Source: Opitutales bacterium
GTDB lineage: Bacteria; Verrucomicrobiota; Verrucomicrobiia; Opitutales; Seribacteraceae
NCBI GenBank assembly: GCA_028042835.1
Contig: JAOFOL010000005.1
Location: 1-64,000, forward strand
Length of the DNA: 64,000 nucleotides
Reading direction: 5' to 3'
Below are positions 1-9,280 of the stretch, in pieces (within the stretch, counting starts at the first letter, position 1; each line of letters begins with the position of its first letter). Both the position numbers and the translations under genes were made by a program. The notes beneath the pieces were generated by a model, which did not search any database, was not told where the DNA came from, and was given only the letters and a program-made list of their open reading frames with translations.

Positions 1-2
1 GC

Positions 3-3000
3 GTAAAAGACAAAGGTAGCCTCTCTTATGAAAAACCTATTTCGATCAGCTTACTTGATAGTGATGTCTTTTCTCCGCTCACTCTCGGTTCCAACCTGAT
101 GCTCTGGCTCGATGCCATGGATCGAAGTAGCTTGGATCAAGGTGAATTTCGTGGGGAGCTTGGAATCCCTGAGGATGGAAATCAAGTAAAGTTTTGGGCA
201 GACAAGAGCGGTAAGGAATACCACGCTAAATCAATTGAGGGAGCAGCCACTTACAAAGCTGAAGAAGTGTATGGTAAGCCAACAGTTTATTTTCAGAACA
301 ATACATTTGAAGTCCTCAATAGTGCAGAAGATTTTGATGGATGGGATAAAATGACCGTTCTCCTCGTATTGGAACAAAAAGCCAGACAAACCTGGAGCGG
401 ATGGATCGGAAAGTGGAACCAGGTAAATCACGTAACCAACTCTTCCTGGCACTTCTTAGGCAGAAGACCAGATCTTTCCACACCTCAGTATTCATTTCGG
501 ATAAATGGAACAACTGCAGTAGACCGAATTGAACTGAGTAACAACTTAACTTCAAAACTTGGTGCCCCGTCTATCATTACCTTATTATTTGGCAATAATC
601 AAAGGAGAGTTTTCCTGAATGGAACATCTGCACTGAGCACTGAGGACAATGGAACCATCCTCTCAACCAGTTTTCCTGTAACCATTGGGGGCGAAGCCGA
701 TAAAGGAGGATCTTTAAAAATGAATTTCTCCGAAATTCTCATTTTTAATGATGCCCTTGCAGACCCACAGCGCCAGCAAGTCGAGGGCTACCTCGCACAC
801 AAATGGAATTTATTACATGAATTGGAAGTTTCTCACCCGTTAAAAAATGCCGGAATGATGGAAAGCGGTAGCATCGCCCTTTCTGAAGAATTACCAGTGA
901 ATTCAGCAGTAGTTCAACTTTCAGAGCTTGTCCCTGATTACAATGCTTCCTGGATCTACTCACTGGTCTCACCCAGTGAAACGAATGACAATCAATTTTT
1001 TCAATTACAGGACCATGCCCCTTTCACACCCAAAGAATTCGACGGGTTAACACTATGGTTGGATGCGAGTGAATTAAGTACTACGCCATCGACATGGACA
1101 GATCTTAGCAATCAGGGAAATGATGCAAATAAGATTGGTTCCCCATCAGTTGTAACCAATGCACAGAATGGACTTTCCCTGATGAATTATAATGCCAATG
1201 GGCAGAGGCATAAGTTCTCCATGCTTGAAGATATCAGGACGGTCTTTTCGGTAATTTCTCAGGATTCAAGTGTGAACGGATCCGGTTTCAGGTTTCTACT
1301 AACGAGGTCAACCACTGGAGCTCCAGACCCAGACTGGCATAACAATAACAACGGAAAACTTTATGGTGGTTACACCAATGCAAAAATAAAAAATGGCGTT
1401 ACCCGAATGGATGGTACCGTCATTGATGGTACCGTTACAAATTATCCAAATAACCTTTCAATTATCTCTGTCAGAACAACAGGAGACTGTATTGCAGATA
1501 GTTTCGGATATGACAGAGGGTCCACTCTTAGGCAATGGATTGGCAATCTGGGCGAACTAATCATCTACAATGAACCTCTCACTGATCAGCAAATAGAATT
1601 GATCGAAGTTTATCTGGCAAACAAATGGAATATCGGCCACTCGAGCCCAAATTTTTCGACCATTCAAAGCAATGTCATTAACTACTCGTCAAATTATACA
1701 TTAAAAACAGGTGCTGTCTTTGACTTTGAAACTAACTCTTCTCATTACTCTATTCAAGTAGCAGGAACATCCGGTACTGGTGAAGAGTCTCAAAAGAACT
1801 ACAAAATTCACCTCAGCAATTTGGTGGAAGATTTAGACGGTGATGGCATCGAAGATCATTACGACCTGGATGATGACGGTGATGGGTTTTCCGATCTTAT
1901 CGAGATTGCTTACCCTTCCGATCCCAGAAATCCTGACTCTCACCCCAATGCGGCTCCCTATGGAATTATAAGTAATGGAAATCTTACCATTCCAGAGAAT
2001 GTAATGCCGGGCACAAAAATTGGATTCTTAACCGCCTTGGATATCGATAATAATGAGACTTTTATTTTTTCTCTACTCAGTGACGAACATGAAAGCTTTT
2101 CGCTTGATACAAATGGATCCCTCTTTTCAAAATATTCTTTCAACTATGAGACGGATGATACCAATCATTCCATCTCCGTTCGGGTTGCTGATAAATATGG
2201 ATACTCCTTTGACAAGAATTTCTCCGTACTCATTACAAATGTATTGGAAGATATAAATGGAGATGCAGAGGAGGATTACACGGGGTCCGAGAACCTAGCC
2301 CCCATAGATGTGGTTGTGCACGATGGTCAGTTTACCCTATCTGAAAACTCACCACCTGGCACAATTGTGGGAAAAATCGCAGCAGTCGATCCTGATGGAG
2401 ATAAAAATCACCATTTTCAAATTCTCACCAAACCAAACCCGGAAAACTTTTCTTCTACTTTTTTTGATGGATTATCGGCATGGTTTGATGCTTCGGATTC
2501 GTCAACCTTATCTAAAATTGAGAGTTCCAATCAGGTCAGATCATGGGACAACAAAATTGACCCTTCCGTTAAAATGTATGCCGAAGTTGGCCGCGAACCC
2601 GACCAGAACGGAAGTATCAATGGAAACCCTGCTCTTTCCTTTGAAAGAAACGGGATGGGTATGGAAAAGATGACTACCTATAAAAATGGAAACTCGCCAT
2701 GGAATCCAGCTGGCGAAAATGGACATACAACCGGCAGAAATGAAAACTTGGCCATTTTCTTGATCCATCAAAGCACAGTTAATAAGCGAAGCGACATGCC
2801 CTTTAATTTTGGATGGGGCGGACATTTCCTTTGGACGGACAATCGACTTCATTGGGACATCAAAACAGGCAGTAATGCCAATAGGTTGAATACTCCTCTT
2901 GGTTTCGATGTACCATTTTTAATTTGCATGTATAATTCCATATCAGAAGCAAGAAGAGGGATTTGGATTAATGGGGCTTTGAAGACGGCAAACAATGAGG

Positions 3001-6000
3001 CCAAGTCTTCAAATTTCAACGGTGCATTTTATTTTCCGGATCAATTAGCAAATTCAGAAGAATGGGGGGCGAACTGCCTGCTCGGAGAAATTATGGTATT
3101 CAGAGGAGCTTTACCCGATGATAAACGTCAACGTGTCGAAGGATACCTTTCTCATAAATGGGGCTTGGCAAATCAACTGCCATCAAACCATTTCTACTCA
3201 AACGAAAAGACTACTTCGGAAGCGGATCTATTTTTTGAAGTCGATGAAAACGGAACCATTCGTTCCCTCACCAAACATGATTATGAAATGGAATCCAATT
3301 TATCAGTAATTGTTCGGGCAACCGATGCGAGCGGAAATTTCTTTGATAAAAACCTAACGATTGAAATAGGAAACATTGATGAAGACTTAGATACGGATGG
3401 AATTGAGGATCATGCTGATCTGGACATAGATGGGGATGGATTAAGCAACCTTGATGAATTAAAATTTAATTCAGACCCGACAGATGCAAGTGACCCGCTT
3501 GGTGAAAAGGTAAAATTGTTACCCAGTCTGTCATTTCAACTCCCCGAGAATAGTCCAAAGGGAACGATCATAGGAAAACTTGAAGCATCGGAAGGTTTCT
3601 TAAACGGGCCAATTGAATTCTCGATCGATTATCTGCAACCAAAGATTTGGCTGGATGCCGATGATAATAATACAATCATAAGTAAAAATGAAAAGGTGAG
3701 TGACTGGCTTGATAAGAGCGGAAACGATTACCATTTAAGTCAATACAATGATTCACAAAAACCCATGACTCGTTCAGGGAATATAAATGGAAAAAATGTT
3801 ATTTCCTTCAGTCGAAAGGAGCAACATAAGCTTGGACGGACCACTCCAGAGAATGCGAACTGGCAGGACCTGTTTATTGTGAGCCAATGGACCGGGGATG
3901 AAGATAAATTCCCAGGTTGGGCAGGGCTTATTTCTGCAAGCAGTCTTTCTGGAGAGGGTTTGGGTGTGGGCATAGTAGGGCATCATCTCCAAAAGCATAT
4001 ATTTAAAAATCATGTAAATGGATGGTTTGATCATTTCTACCTAAACGGGGTTTATTCAGACCAGTGGGATGTTTTTGAAGAAATGAAACATCCCTTTATC
4101 GCATCCATCTCCAGTAATTCGAGTATAAGTGTGGAGGGCTTAGTGGTTGGCGTGGACCGGATTTATAATACCAGAGGTTGGGAAGGATATGTTGCCGAGA
4201 TCATTGCCTTTGATTACAAACTTTCTGATTATGAGAGATCCCGCGTCTGTAATTATCTGAGTTACAAATGGAATCTTCCTAATTCCTCAGAGCAAAATAA
4301 TATACTACCATTTGAAAGCCCATTCAGGGTTGATGAAAACGGTTCTTTGTCCGCCGCCAAAACCTTCGACTATGAAACAGACGACATCAATCATTCAATA
4401 AGTTTGCAAGCTGTGGACGACGCCGGAAACCTAATCAAAAGAGACATTTATATTTTGATTGAAAATGTTATTGAAGATTATGACTCCGATGGGATCGAAG
4501 ATTTTTACGACCATGACTTTGATGGAGATGGAATAACTAATTTCGATGAAATCATTTTCAATTCTAATCCGTGGGATAAAAGTTCGTTCAACTTGCCTCC
4601 TTCACATACCTCAGTGAGTACAGAATTTTCTCTTGTAGAAAATTCAGCGAACGGAACAGAAGTTGGTGTGATAGATGCCAAAGATCTCGAAACAGAGAAT
4701 GACATATCTTTTTCAATTGTGCCTCAATTTCCCAATAAAATGGAACCCTTAGTCTGGCTGGGCACTGACGAAAACAGTACTCTAGTAGATGAAAGATCAC
4801 GACTTCTTACTTGGTACGACAAAAGTAATAACGGAAACGACTTCATACAAAGCAAGGAATCTATCAGTCCAATTTTTGGGCACAGAGTGCACGCCTCACA
4901 CGAGGTGGTTGATTTCAAAGGGAACAGCTTTCTGTATACAGATGACCTGATTGAGTTGGGTGAAAACTTTAGCATTTTTATGGTTGCAGGAATTGATGAG
5001 ACTGATGATGAAGTCGATTCATTGTTCTCCGCTTACACATCCTGCTCACCTAGAACTTTTCAATTTGATGCAAGAACTCCGGGGCGATTTGAAGGAATGT
5101 TGCTTTCCAATAATGAAATTGCAAATGACGTAAAGTTCTTACCTCAAAGTGAAATGGGACCCGCAATTTACGAAGCTGTGTTCAACTTCAATAGTCAAGA
5201 ACTGGAATGCTTCTTGAATGGCAAAACTCTGGGCACCGCTTTTTATCATACTCCACCTGACCCAAATTTAGTTTTTCGATTATTCACCAACCGCTCGACA
5301 GGTTCTTACCCGACTGGATTTGTGGGTGAATTTATTATCCTGCCATTTGCGGCTGATCAGGATCAAAGAAAGTTACTTGAAGCTTACCTTGGCTTGAAAT
5401 GGCAGATTCCTACTAACGAACCAATAATTGATCCATTATATACAATATCTGAAAGTGGAAAAATTACCCTTCGTAGCGAACTCGACTATGAAACTGATCA
5501 AAATCATTCCTTGGTTGTCAGAGTAACTGATTCAAGTGGTGCTTATTCGGATAGAATTTATTCAGTTCAGACTATTAATGTCATAGAAGATCGTGATAAT
5601 GATGGGCTTGAAGATTTCTATGACCCTGATGATGACAATGATGGCATACCAGACAAGATTGATACTGATAACGATAATGATGGATTTTCAGATAGCTATG
5701 AAATTGCATACGGCTCTGACCCCTTTGACTCCAACTCAGTCGCAAATAAAATTCCGACAGGTATGTATTTAAACGGAACCCATGTCGTGGAGAATGCCCC
5801 CCTTGGAACGGTCGTAGGAAAAATGTTGGGAGTGGACCCGGATGTGAATGATATCCTGACTTACACGCTTGTCACGGGGGAAGGGTCTTCCAGCAATTCA
5901 CTCTTCCAACTCTCCAACGAAGGCATTCTTTCCACGAAACAAAAATTTGATCATGAAAAGTCCGCTTTTCATTCGATCCGGGTGCGAGTGGAAGACCACT

Positions 6001-6638
6001 TCGGGGCAGGTCTTGAGAAGCAATTCAGTATAAGTGTAGGGAATTTGTATGTGCCCCTTGCCGTCACTCATACGCACAAGAAAAACGAGGGAGCGATTTT
6101 ACTTAGCGGAGAGATTCTAGATAATGGAGGGGAACTCCCCTTTGAGGTTGGCATTCAAATAAGTACATCCCTTGATTTTGCCGGTGGCTATGAACTGCTG
6201 ATTAATCAAACTGGAAGCAATCGGTTTAGGGTGAATTTCAATGACCGCGAATTAGGCAAAAATTACTACTATCGTGCATTTGCCAGAAACTCTGAGGGAA
6301 CTGCGTACGGAGCAACTCTTACTCTGTTTCAACCCAAGCCTGGATGGTGGCTTGATCTTGGAGAAACCTCCAAGACAGGATGGATCACCGACTCCTGGAT
6401 GGGCAATTTAGTCCCCTACCCCAACCAGTGGGCTTACCACCGCCGCCTAGGGTGGACCTACCTAAGCCCAGACGGAAACAATGGTTACTGGATTTGGAGA
6501 AAGGACAACGGCTGGATTTGGACCAATGCCGAGACCTGGCCTTTCCTTTGGTCCCACCAATCCGCCCATTGGCTCTATCTTCTGCCGATAAACAGAAATG
6601 CCCTCTTTTACGACTACGCAACGGGCAGCCTGAGATAA
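3..6638 (+). CDS. Giant LamG/cadherin-like surface protein, 5' end outside window
   Basis: The reading frame is open from base 3, so the gene starts upstream; the ATG at 99 sits inside a domain and is not the true start. At least five LamG/concanavalin-A-like units each begin with a motif such as LTLWLDAS (near 102, 1049, 2476, 3640 and 4748) and end with a motif such as VEGYLAHKWNL. Between them are cadherin-like pieces (ENS.PGT.VG...D then DYE....HSI.VRA.D) and Asp-rich thrombospondin-3-like calcium loops near 1824-1890, 3382-3450, 4465-4545 and 5578-5700. A fibronectin-III-like stretch (about 6051-6330) precedes a final module of about 98 residues with 13 Trp. Family knowledge suggests a secreted, calcium-stabilised glycan-binding or adhesion protein; the Trp-rich end may be an anchoring or sorting module (inference). 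It converges on the sulfatase gene with 4 bases between. Confidence 0.9.
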   Translation, partial: VKDKGSLSYEKPISISLLDSDVFSPLTLGSNLMLWLDAMDRSSLDQGEFRGELGIPEDGNQVKFWADKSGKEYHAKSIEGAATYKAEEVYGKPTVYFQNNTFEVLNSAEDFDGWDKMTVLLVLEQKARQTWSGWIGKWNQVNHVTNSSWHFLGRRPDLSTPQYSFRINGTTAVDRIELSNNLTSKLGAPSIITLLFGNNQRRVFLNGTSALSTEDNGTILSTSFPVTIGGEADKGGSLKMNFSEILIFNDALADPQRQQVEGYLAHKWNLLHELEVSHPLKNAGMMESGSIALSEELPVNSAVVQLSELVPDYNASWIYSLVSPSETNDNQFFQLQDHAPFTPKEFDGLTLWLDASELSTTPSTWTDLSNQGNDANKIGSPSVVTNAQNGLSLMNYNANGQRHKFSMLEDIRTVFSVISQDSSVNGSGFRFLLTRSTTGAPDPDWHNNNNGKLYGGYTNAKIKNGVTRMDGTVIDGTVTNYPNNLSIISVRTTGDCIADSFGYDRGSTLRQWIGNLGELIIYNEPLTDQQIELIEVYLANKWNIGHSSPNFSTIQSNVINYSSNYTLKTGAVFDFETNSSHYSIQVAGTSGTGEESQKNYKIHLSNLVEDLDGDGIEDHYDLDDDGDGFSDLIEIAYPSDPRNPDSHPNAAPYGIISNGNLTIPENVMPGTKIGFLTALDIDNNETFIFSLLSDEHESFSLDTNGSLFSKYSFNYETDDTNHSISVRVADKYGYSFDKNFSVLITNVLEDINGDAEEDYTGSENLAPIDVVVHDGQFTLSENSPPGTIVGKIAAVDPDGDKNHHFQILTKPNPENFSSTFFDGLSAWFDASDSSTLSKIESSNQVRSWDNKIDPSVKMYAEVGREPDQNGSINGNPALSFERNGMGMEKMTTYKNGNSPWNPAGENGHTTGRNENLAIFLIHQSTVNKRSDMPFNFGWGGHFLWTDNRLHWDIKTGSNANRLNTPLGFDVPFLICMYNSISEARRGIWINGALKTANNEAKSSNFNGAFYFPDQLANSEEWGANCLLGEIMVFRGALPDDKRQRVEGYLSHKWGLANQLPSNHFYSNEKTTSEADLFFEVDENGTIRSLTKHDYEMESNLSVIVRATDASGNFFDKNLTIEIGNIDEDLDTDGIEDHADLDIDGDGLSNLDELKFNSDPTDASDPLGEKVKLLPSLSFQLPENSPKGTIIGKLEASEGFLNGPIEFSIDYLQPKIWLDADDNNTIISKNEKVSDWLDKSGNDYHLSQYNDSQKPMTRSGNINGKNVISFSRKEQHKLGRTTPENANWQDLFIVSQWTGDEDKFPGWAGLISASSLSGEGLGVGIVGHHLQKHIFKNHVNGWFDHFYLNGVYSDQWDVFEEMKHPFIASISSNSSISVEGLVVGVDRIYNTRGWEGYVAEIIAFDYKLSDYERSRVCNYLSYKWNLPNSSEQNNILPFESPFRVDENGSLSAAKTFDYETDDINHSISLQAVDDAGNLIKRDIYILIENVIEDYDSDGIEDFYDHDFDGDGITNFDEIIFNSNPWDKSSFNLPPSHTSVSTEFSLVENSANGTEVGVIDAKDLETENDISFSIVPQFPNKMEPLVWLGTDENSTLVDERSRLLTWYDKSNNGNDFIQSKESISPIFGHRVHASHEVVDFKGNSFLYTDDLIELGENFSIFMVAGIDETDDEVDSLFSAYTSCSPRTFQFDARTPGRFEGMLLSNNEIANDVKFLPQSEMGPAIYEAVFNFNSQELECFLNGKTLGTAFYHTPPDPNLVFRLFTNRSTGSYPTGFVGEFIILPFAADQDQRKLLEAYLGLKWQIPTNEPIIDPLYTISESGKITLRSELDYETDQNHSLVVRVTDSSGAYSDRIYSVQTINVIEDRDNDGLEDFYDPDDDNDGIPDKIDTDNDNDGFSDSYEIAYGSDPFDSNSVANKIPTGMYLNGTHVVENAPLGTVVGKMLGVDPDVNDILTYTLVTGEGSSSNSLFQLSNEGILSTKQKFDHEKSAFHSIRVRVEDHFGAGLEKQFSISVGNLYVPLAVTHTHKKNEGAILLSGEILDNGGELPFEVGIQISTSLDFAGGYELLINQTGSNRFRVNFNDRELGKNYYYRAFARNSEGTAYGATLTLFQPKPGWWLDLGETSKTGWITDSWMGNLVPYPNQWAYHRRLGWTYLSPDGNNGYWIWRKDNGWIWTNAETWPFLWSHQSAHWLYLLPINRNALFYDYATGSLR

Positions 6639-6642
6639 GAAA

Positions 6643-8112
6643 TCAATCCTCTGGTTGATCCCAAAAGCGATAAGGATCCTGCAGTCGTTTCATTTCTTTT
6701 AAAAGCAGGGATTCCATCTCTTTCAATTTTTTGGCGTACTTGGAATTACCGGCAAGATTTACCTGATTTTTCGATGGAGTAGTACCGGTTTTGGAAATAA
6801 CATTTTCGGTCTGGTGCTCGGCCAGGAATTCATCTGGATTTTCCTTAAGATTAAATAACTGGGTTTTGCGGACGGTGCCATTCATTGTGTCATACTTGAT
6901 CAGTTTCCAGTCACCCTTGCGAACGGATCGCATGCCCGGCTTGGTTCCTCCACAGTAAGCACCGTATAAAACATTGCGAATTTGTTGCTGTTTGCCAATG
7001 AGTACAGGCTTTACACTTTTTCCTTGGGCCGTTTTGGGAATATCAATCCCAGCCAAATCACAGACCGTTGGTAAAATATCCAGTAAGTAATTATTTCCTT
7101 TTGCCCGAGCACCTGCCTTGATTCCGGGACCGCTCACTATAAAGGGCACACGCCAGGAGTGTTCATATAAATTCTGTTTACCCATCAGACCATGACGACC
7201 GACCGCGATCCCATGATCAGCAGTATAAATTACATAGGTGTTTTCCAATTCTCCCATCTCATTTAATTTCTCGATTACCAGTCCGACCTGATCATCAATA
7301 TTTTCGATACAGGCATATTCGCGACCCAGTTCATTCCGGACGGTGGCTTCGGTACGCGAGGTCATCACTCCTGGTACCCGAACTTCGTCACGAAGATCAG
7401 GATGGCCATCAGGGAAGGGATGCTTGGGTAACCATGACACGGGAACTCGGGGTGCCTGATCACTTACTTCAGTAGGTGGAGATTTTACATTTTCGACGCC
7501 GTATTTTTTATTTAGATCATCCCGTCCCCAGCGTTCGTCGTGAGGGTGGGAAAATCCAAAGTAGGCAAGAAAGGGTTTCTTGGCTTTTCTTAAGGAACGG
7601 TCTTCTAGGTAGTCGAGTACCTGACGACCATGCCATTGGCTCCCATCTTCGTCTCCTGCCTTGCGGGCGGTCTTATCCTTTACGATTTGAAAGAGTGCGT
7701 TTGCCTGCGAGTAACTGTTTCCTTTTTTACAGGTTCTAAAAGTTTCATAGCCCGCCCGGTTAAAAACTGCGGGCAAAGTATTACTCAAAATATCTTCCCC
7801 ACTTACCTTGCCTTCTTCTTTTTTGAGGTGTTTTTTCCCGCGTGGAGGAAGGTGCCAAAGTGTGCGCCCGGACATAATCATGGTACGGGAGGGGGAGCAG
7901 ACAGCCCCACTCATTGAACCCATATGATAACTCTGATCGAGAACCATACCGGAAGCAGCTAGCTTATCCAAGTTAGGGGTTTCGCAGATTTTGTTACCGT
8001 AAACTGACAGGGTATGCGGTGCCTGATCATCCGTTACAATCAGTAAGATATTAGGCCGTTTCGCAAAGGATAAAGTGAAGGTGGCAAGAAGAGGAAATAA
8101 GTATTTTAGCAT
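6643..8112 (-). CDS. Secreted type I sulfatase
   Basis: This is an alkaline-phosphatase-fold sulfatase that removes sulfate esters, probably from glycans. The mature N-terminus has RPNILLIVTDDQ with the paired metal-binding Asp. The formylglycine motif is VCSPSR, so the catalytic residue would be made from Cys (residue 72 from the start used here). Further family marks are YTADHG and GLMGKQNLYEHSWRVPFI. The frame is open to 8163, but the Met at 8112 begins a clean signal peptide (MLKYLFPLLATFTLSFA), so I place the start there. At about 490 residues it is full length. It follows carB, purU and a small membrane gene on the same strand after 72 bases. No formylglycine-generating enzyme with intact cysteines is in the window. 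Confidence 0.93.
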   Translation of the reverse strand: MLKYLFPLLATFTLSFAKRPNILLIVTDDQAPHTLSVYGNKICETPNLDKLAASGMVLDQSYHMGSMSGAVCSPSRTMIMSGRTLWHLPPRGKKHLKKEEGKVSGEDILSNTLPAVFNRAGYETFRTCKKGNSYSQANALFQIVKDKTARKAGDEDGSQWHGRQVLDYLEDRSLRKAKKPFLAYFGFSHPHDERWGRDDLNKKYGVENVKSPPTEVSDQAPRVPVSWLPKHPFPDGHPDLRDEVRVPGVMTSRTEATVRNELGREYACIENIDDQVGLVIEKLNEMGELENTYVIYTADHGIAVGRHGLMGKQNLYEHSWRVPFIVSGPGIKAGARAKGNNYLLDILPTVCDLAGIDIPKTAQGKSVKPVLIGKQQQIRNVLYGAYCGGTKPGMRSVRKGDWKLIKYDTMNGTVRKTQLFNLKENPDEFLAEHQTENVISKTGTTPSKNQVNLAGNSKYAKKLKEMESLLLKEMKRLQDPYRFWDQPED

Positions 8113-8184
8113 GGTCGAAGAATTATCGATTCGCTCGAACCCGTCAACCCGATGCTTAACCAAGTCGAAAACTTAAAAACGGAA

Positions 8185-8400
8185 CTACCAAGGAAGAATG
8201 CCCTGTTGATGAAGAGCGTGACCTAACCATAGAATGAGTAATAAATAGACTCCACACCAAGGTTTGGTTGCAGGGAAATGTTTACAAATTGCCGGACATG
8301 ACTGCCGATACCAATCCTGGGCAAACCAGGCAACCGAATTGGCAAAGGCACAATCAGCGGCGAGTATATACCAGAATAGTGCCTGCAAATTAAAATCCAT
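8185..8400 (-). CDS. Small membrane protein, function unknown
   Basis: It encodes 71 residues with two hydrophobic segments (about 5-25 and 50-64) separated by a Trp/Cys-rich stretch (WFAQDWYRQSC, FPATKPWCG). It starts with ATG 14 bases after the purU stop and shares its strand, which supports a real gene rather than chance. I do not recognise a characterised family. A small inner-membrane protein is the most that can be inferred. Confidence 0.6.
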   Translation of the reverse strand: MDFNLQALFWYILAADCAFANSVAWFAQDWYRQSCPAICKHFPATKPWCGVYLLLILWLGHALHQQGILPW

Positions 8401-8414
8401 AGGTTGAAATACGG

Positions 8415-9269
8415 TTAATCAAAAACCACAGTTTTATTTCCGTAGTCAAGTACCCGGTTCTGAAGATGTCTACGAACTGCACGGGAAAGTACCAATTTTT
8501 CCAAATCACGCCCTTTCTCGATTAAATCTTTGGGTCCATGCCGATGACTTACCCGGGTAACATCCTGTTCAATAATTGGACCTTCATCTAAATCCACCGT
8601 GACATAGTGTGCAGTGGCACCAATTAATTTAACCCCACGTTGATAGGCCTGGTGGTATGGCTTGGCCCCCGCGAAAGAAGGAAGAAAAGAGTGATGAATA
8701 TTTATAACCGGACATCCGACTCGATCTAAAAAATCCGAGCTCAATACTTGCATATAGCGGGCAAGTATTACAAGTTCCACACCTTGTTCCTGTAACCAGG
8801 AAAGTTGCTTTGCTTCGACCTCTTTTTTTGAACCCTTAGAAAATGGAAGGAATAAATACTCCAAACCATATCCTTCTGCAGAGTTACGCATACCTTCGTG
8901 GTTGGATAAGACTCCAGAGATTTTTGCATTCCACTCACCTGACTTGACCCGCAAGACCAGATCATGAAAACAATGATCTGCCTTGGATACCATTAAGGCA
9001 ATTTTTGGCCGATCTTCGCTCAAAGCTATACGAACCTTCATGCCAAGGTCATTGGTTGCAAAATCGGCAAATGCATCCGACTCAGCCCGAAGGTCTCTCG
9101 ATGCCTCGGGGTTCCATTCGACACGTTGAAAAAAGATATTCTCCTGGCGGTCCAAATGCTGATCTGCATGTAATACATTTCCACCATGCTGGTGAATCCA
9201 ACCGGCAACCTTGGCTACAATCCCAGGTTGATCAGGTCCGTAAAGAAGAGCAATAACCGATCGGTCCAT
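8415..9269 (-). CDS. purU: Formyltetrahydrofolate deformylase PurU
   Basis: It hydrolyses 10-formyl-tetrahydrofolate to tetrahydrofolate and formate, adjusting the one-carbon pool and supplying formate for purine synthesis. Residues 1-80 form an ACT-type regulatory domain (GPDQPGIVAKVA). The rest is the formyltransferase fold. The Asn-His-Asp triad is visible as N190 and H192 in INIHHSFLPSF and D228 in DLDEGPII. At 284 residues it matches the family. It lies 11 bases downstream of carB on the same strand, so the two are probably co-transcribed and link pyrimidine/arginine and one-carbon metabolism. Confidence 0.96.
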   Translation of the reverse strand: MDRSVIALLYGPDQPGIVAKVAGWIHQHGGNVLHADQHLDRQENIFFQRVEWNPEASRDLRAESDAFADFATNDLGMKVRIALSEDRPKIALMVSKADHCFHDLVLRVKSGEWNAKISGVLSNHEGMRNSAEGYGLEYLFLPFSKGSKKEVEAKQLSWLQEQGVELVILARYMQVLSSDFLDRVGCPVINIHHSFLPSFAGAKPYHQAYQRGVKLIGATAHYVTVDLDEGPIIEQDVTRVSHRHGPKDLIEKGRDLEKLVLSRAVRRHLQNRVLDYGNKTVVFD

Positions 9270-9280
9270 CGTTCAAATAA

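Noticed and set aside
99-101. ATG at 99 as the start of the giant gene
   Set aside because: The frame is open to the window edge and the ATG lies inside a LamG-type opening motif.
3-6638. Repeated LWLDA units as a mobile or CRISPR-like repeat
   Set aside because: They are in-frame, diverged protein repeats within one gene.
6380-6658. A frame overlapping the end of the giant protein gene
   Set aside because: It is a shadow frame of the Trp-rich module.
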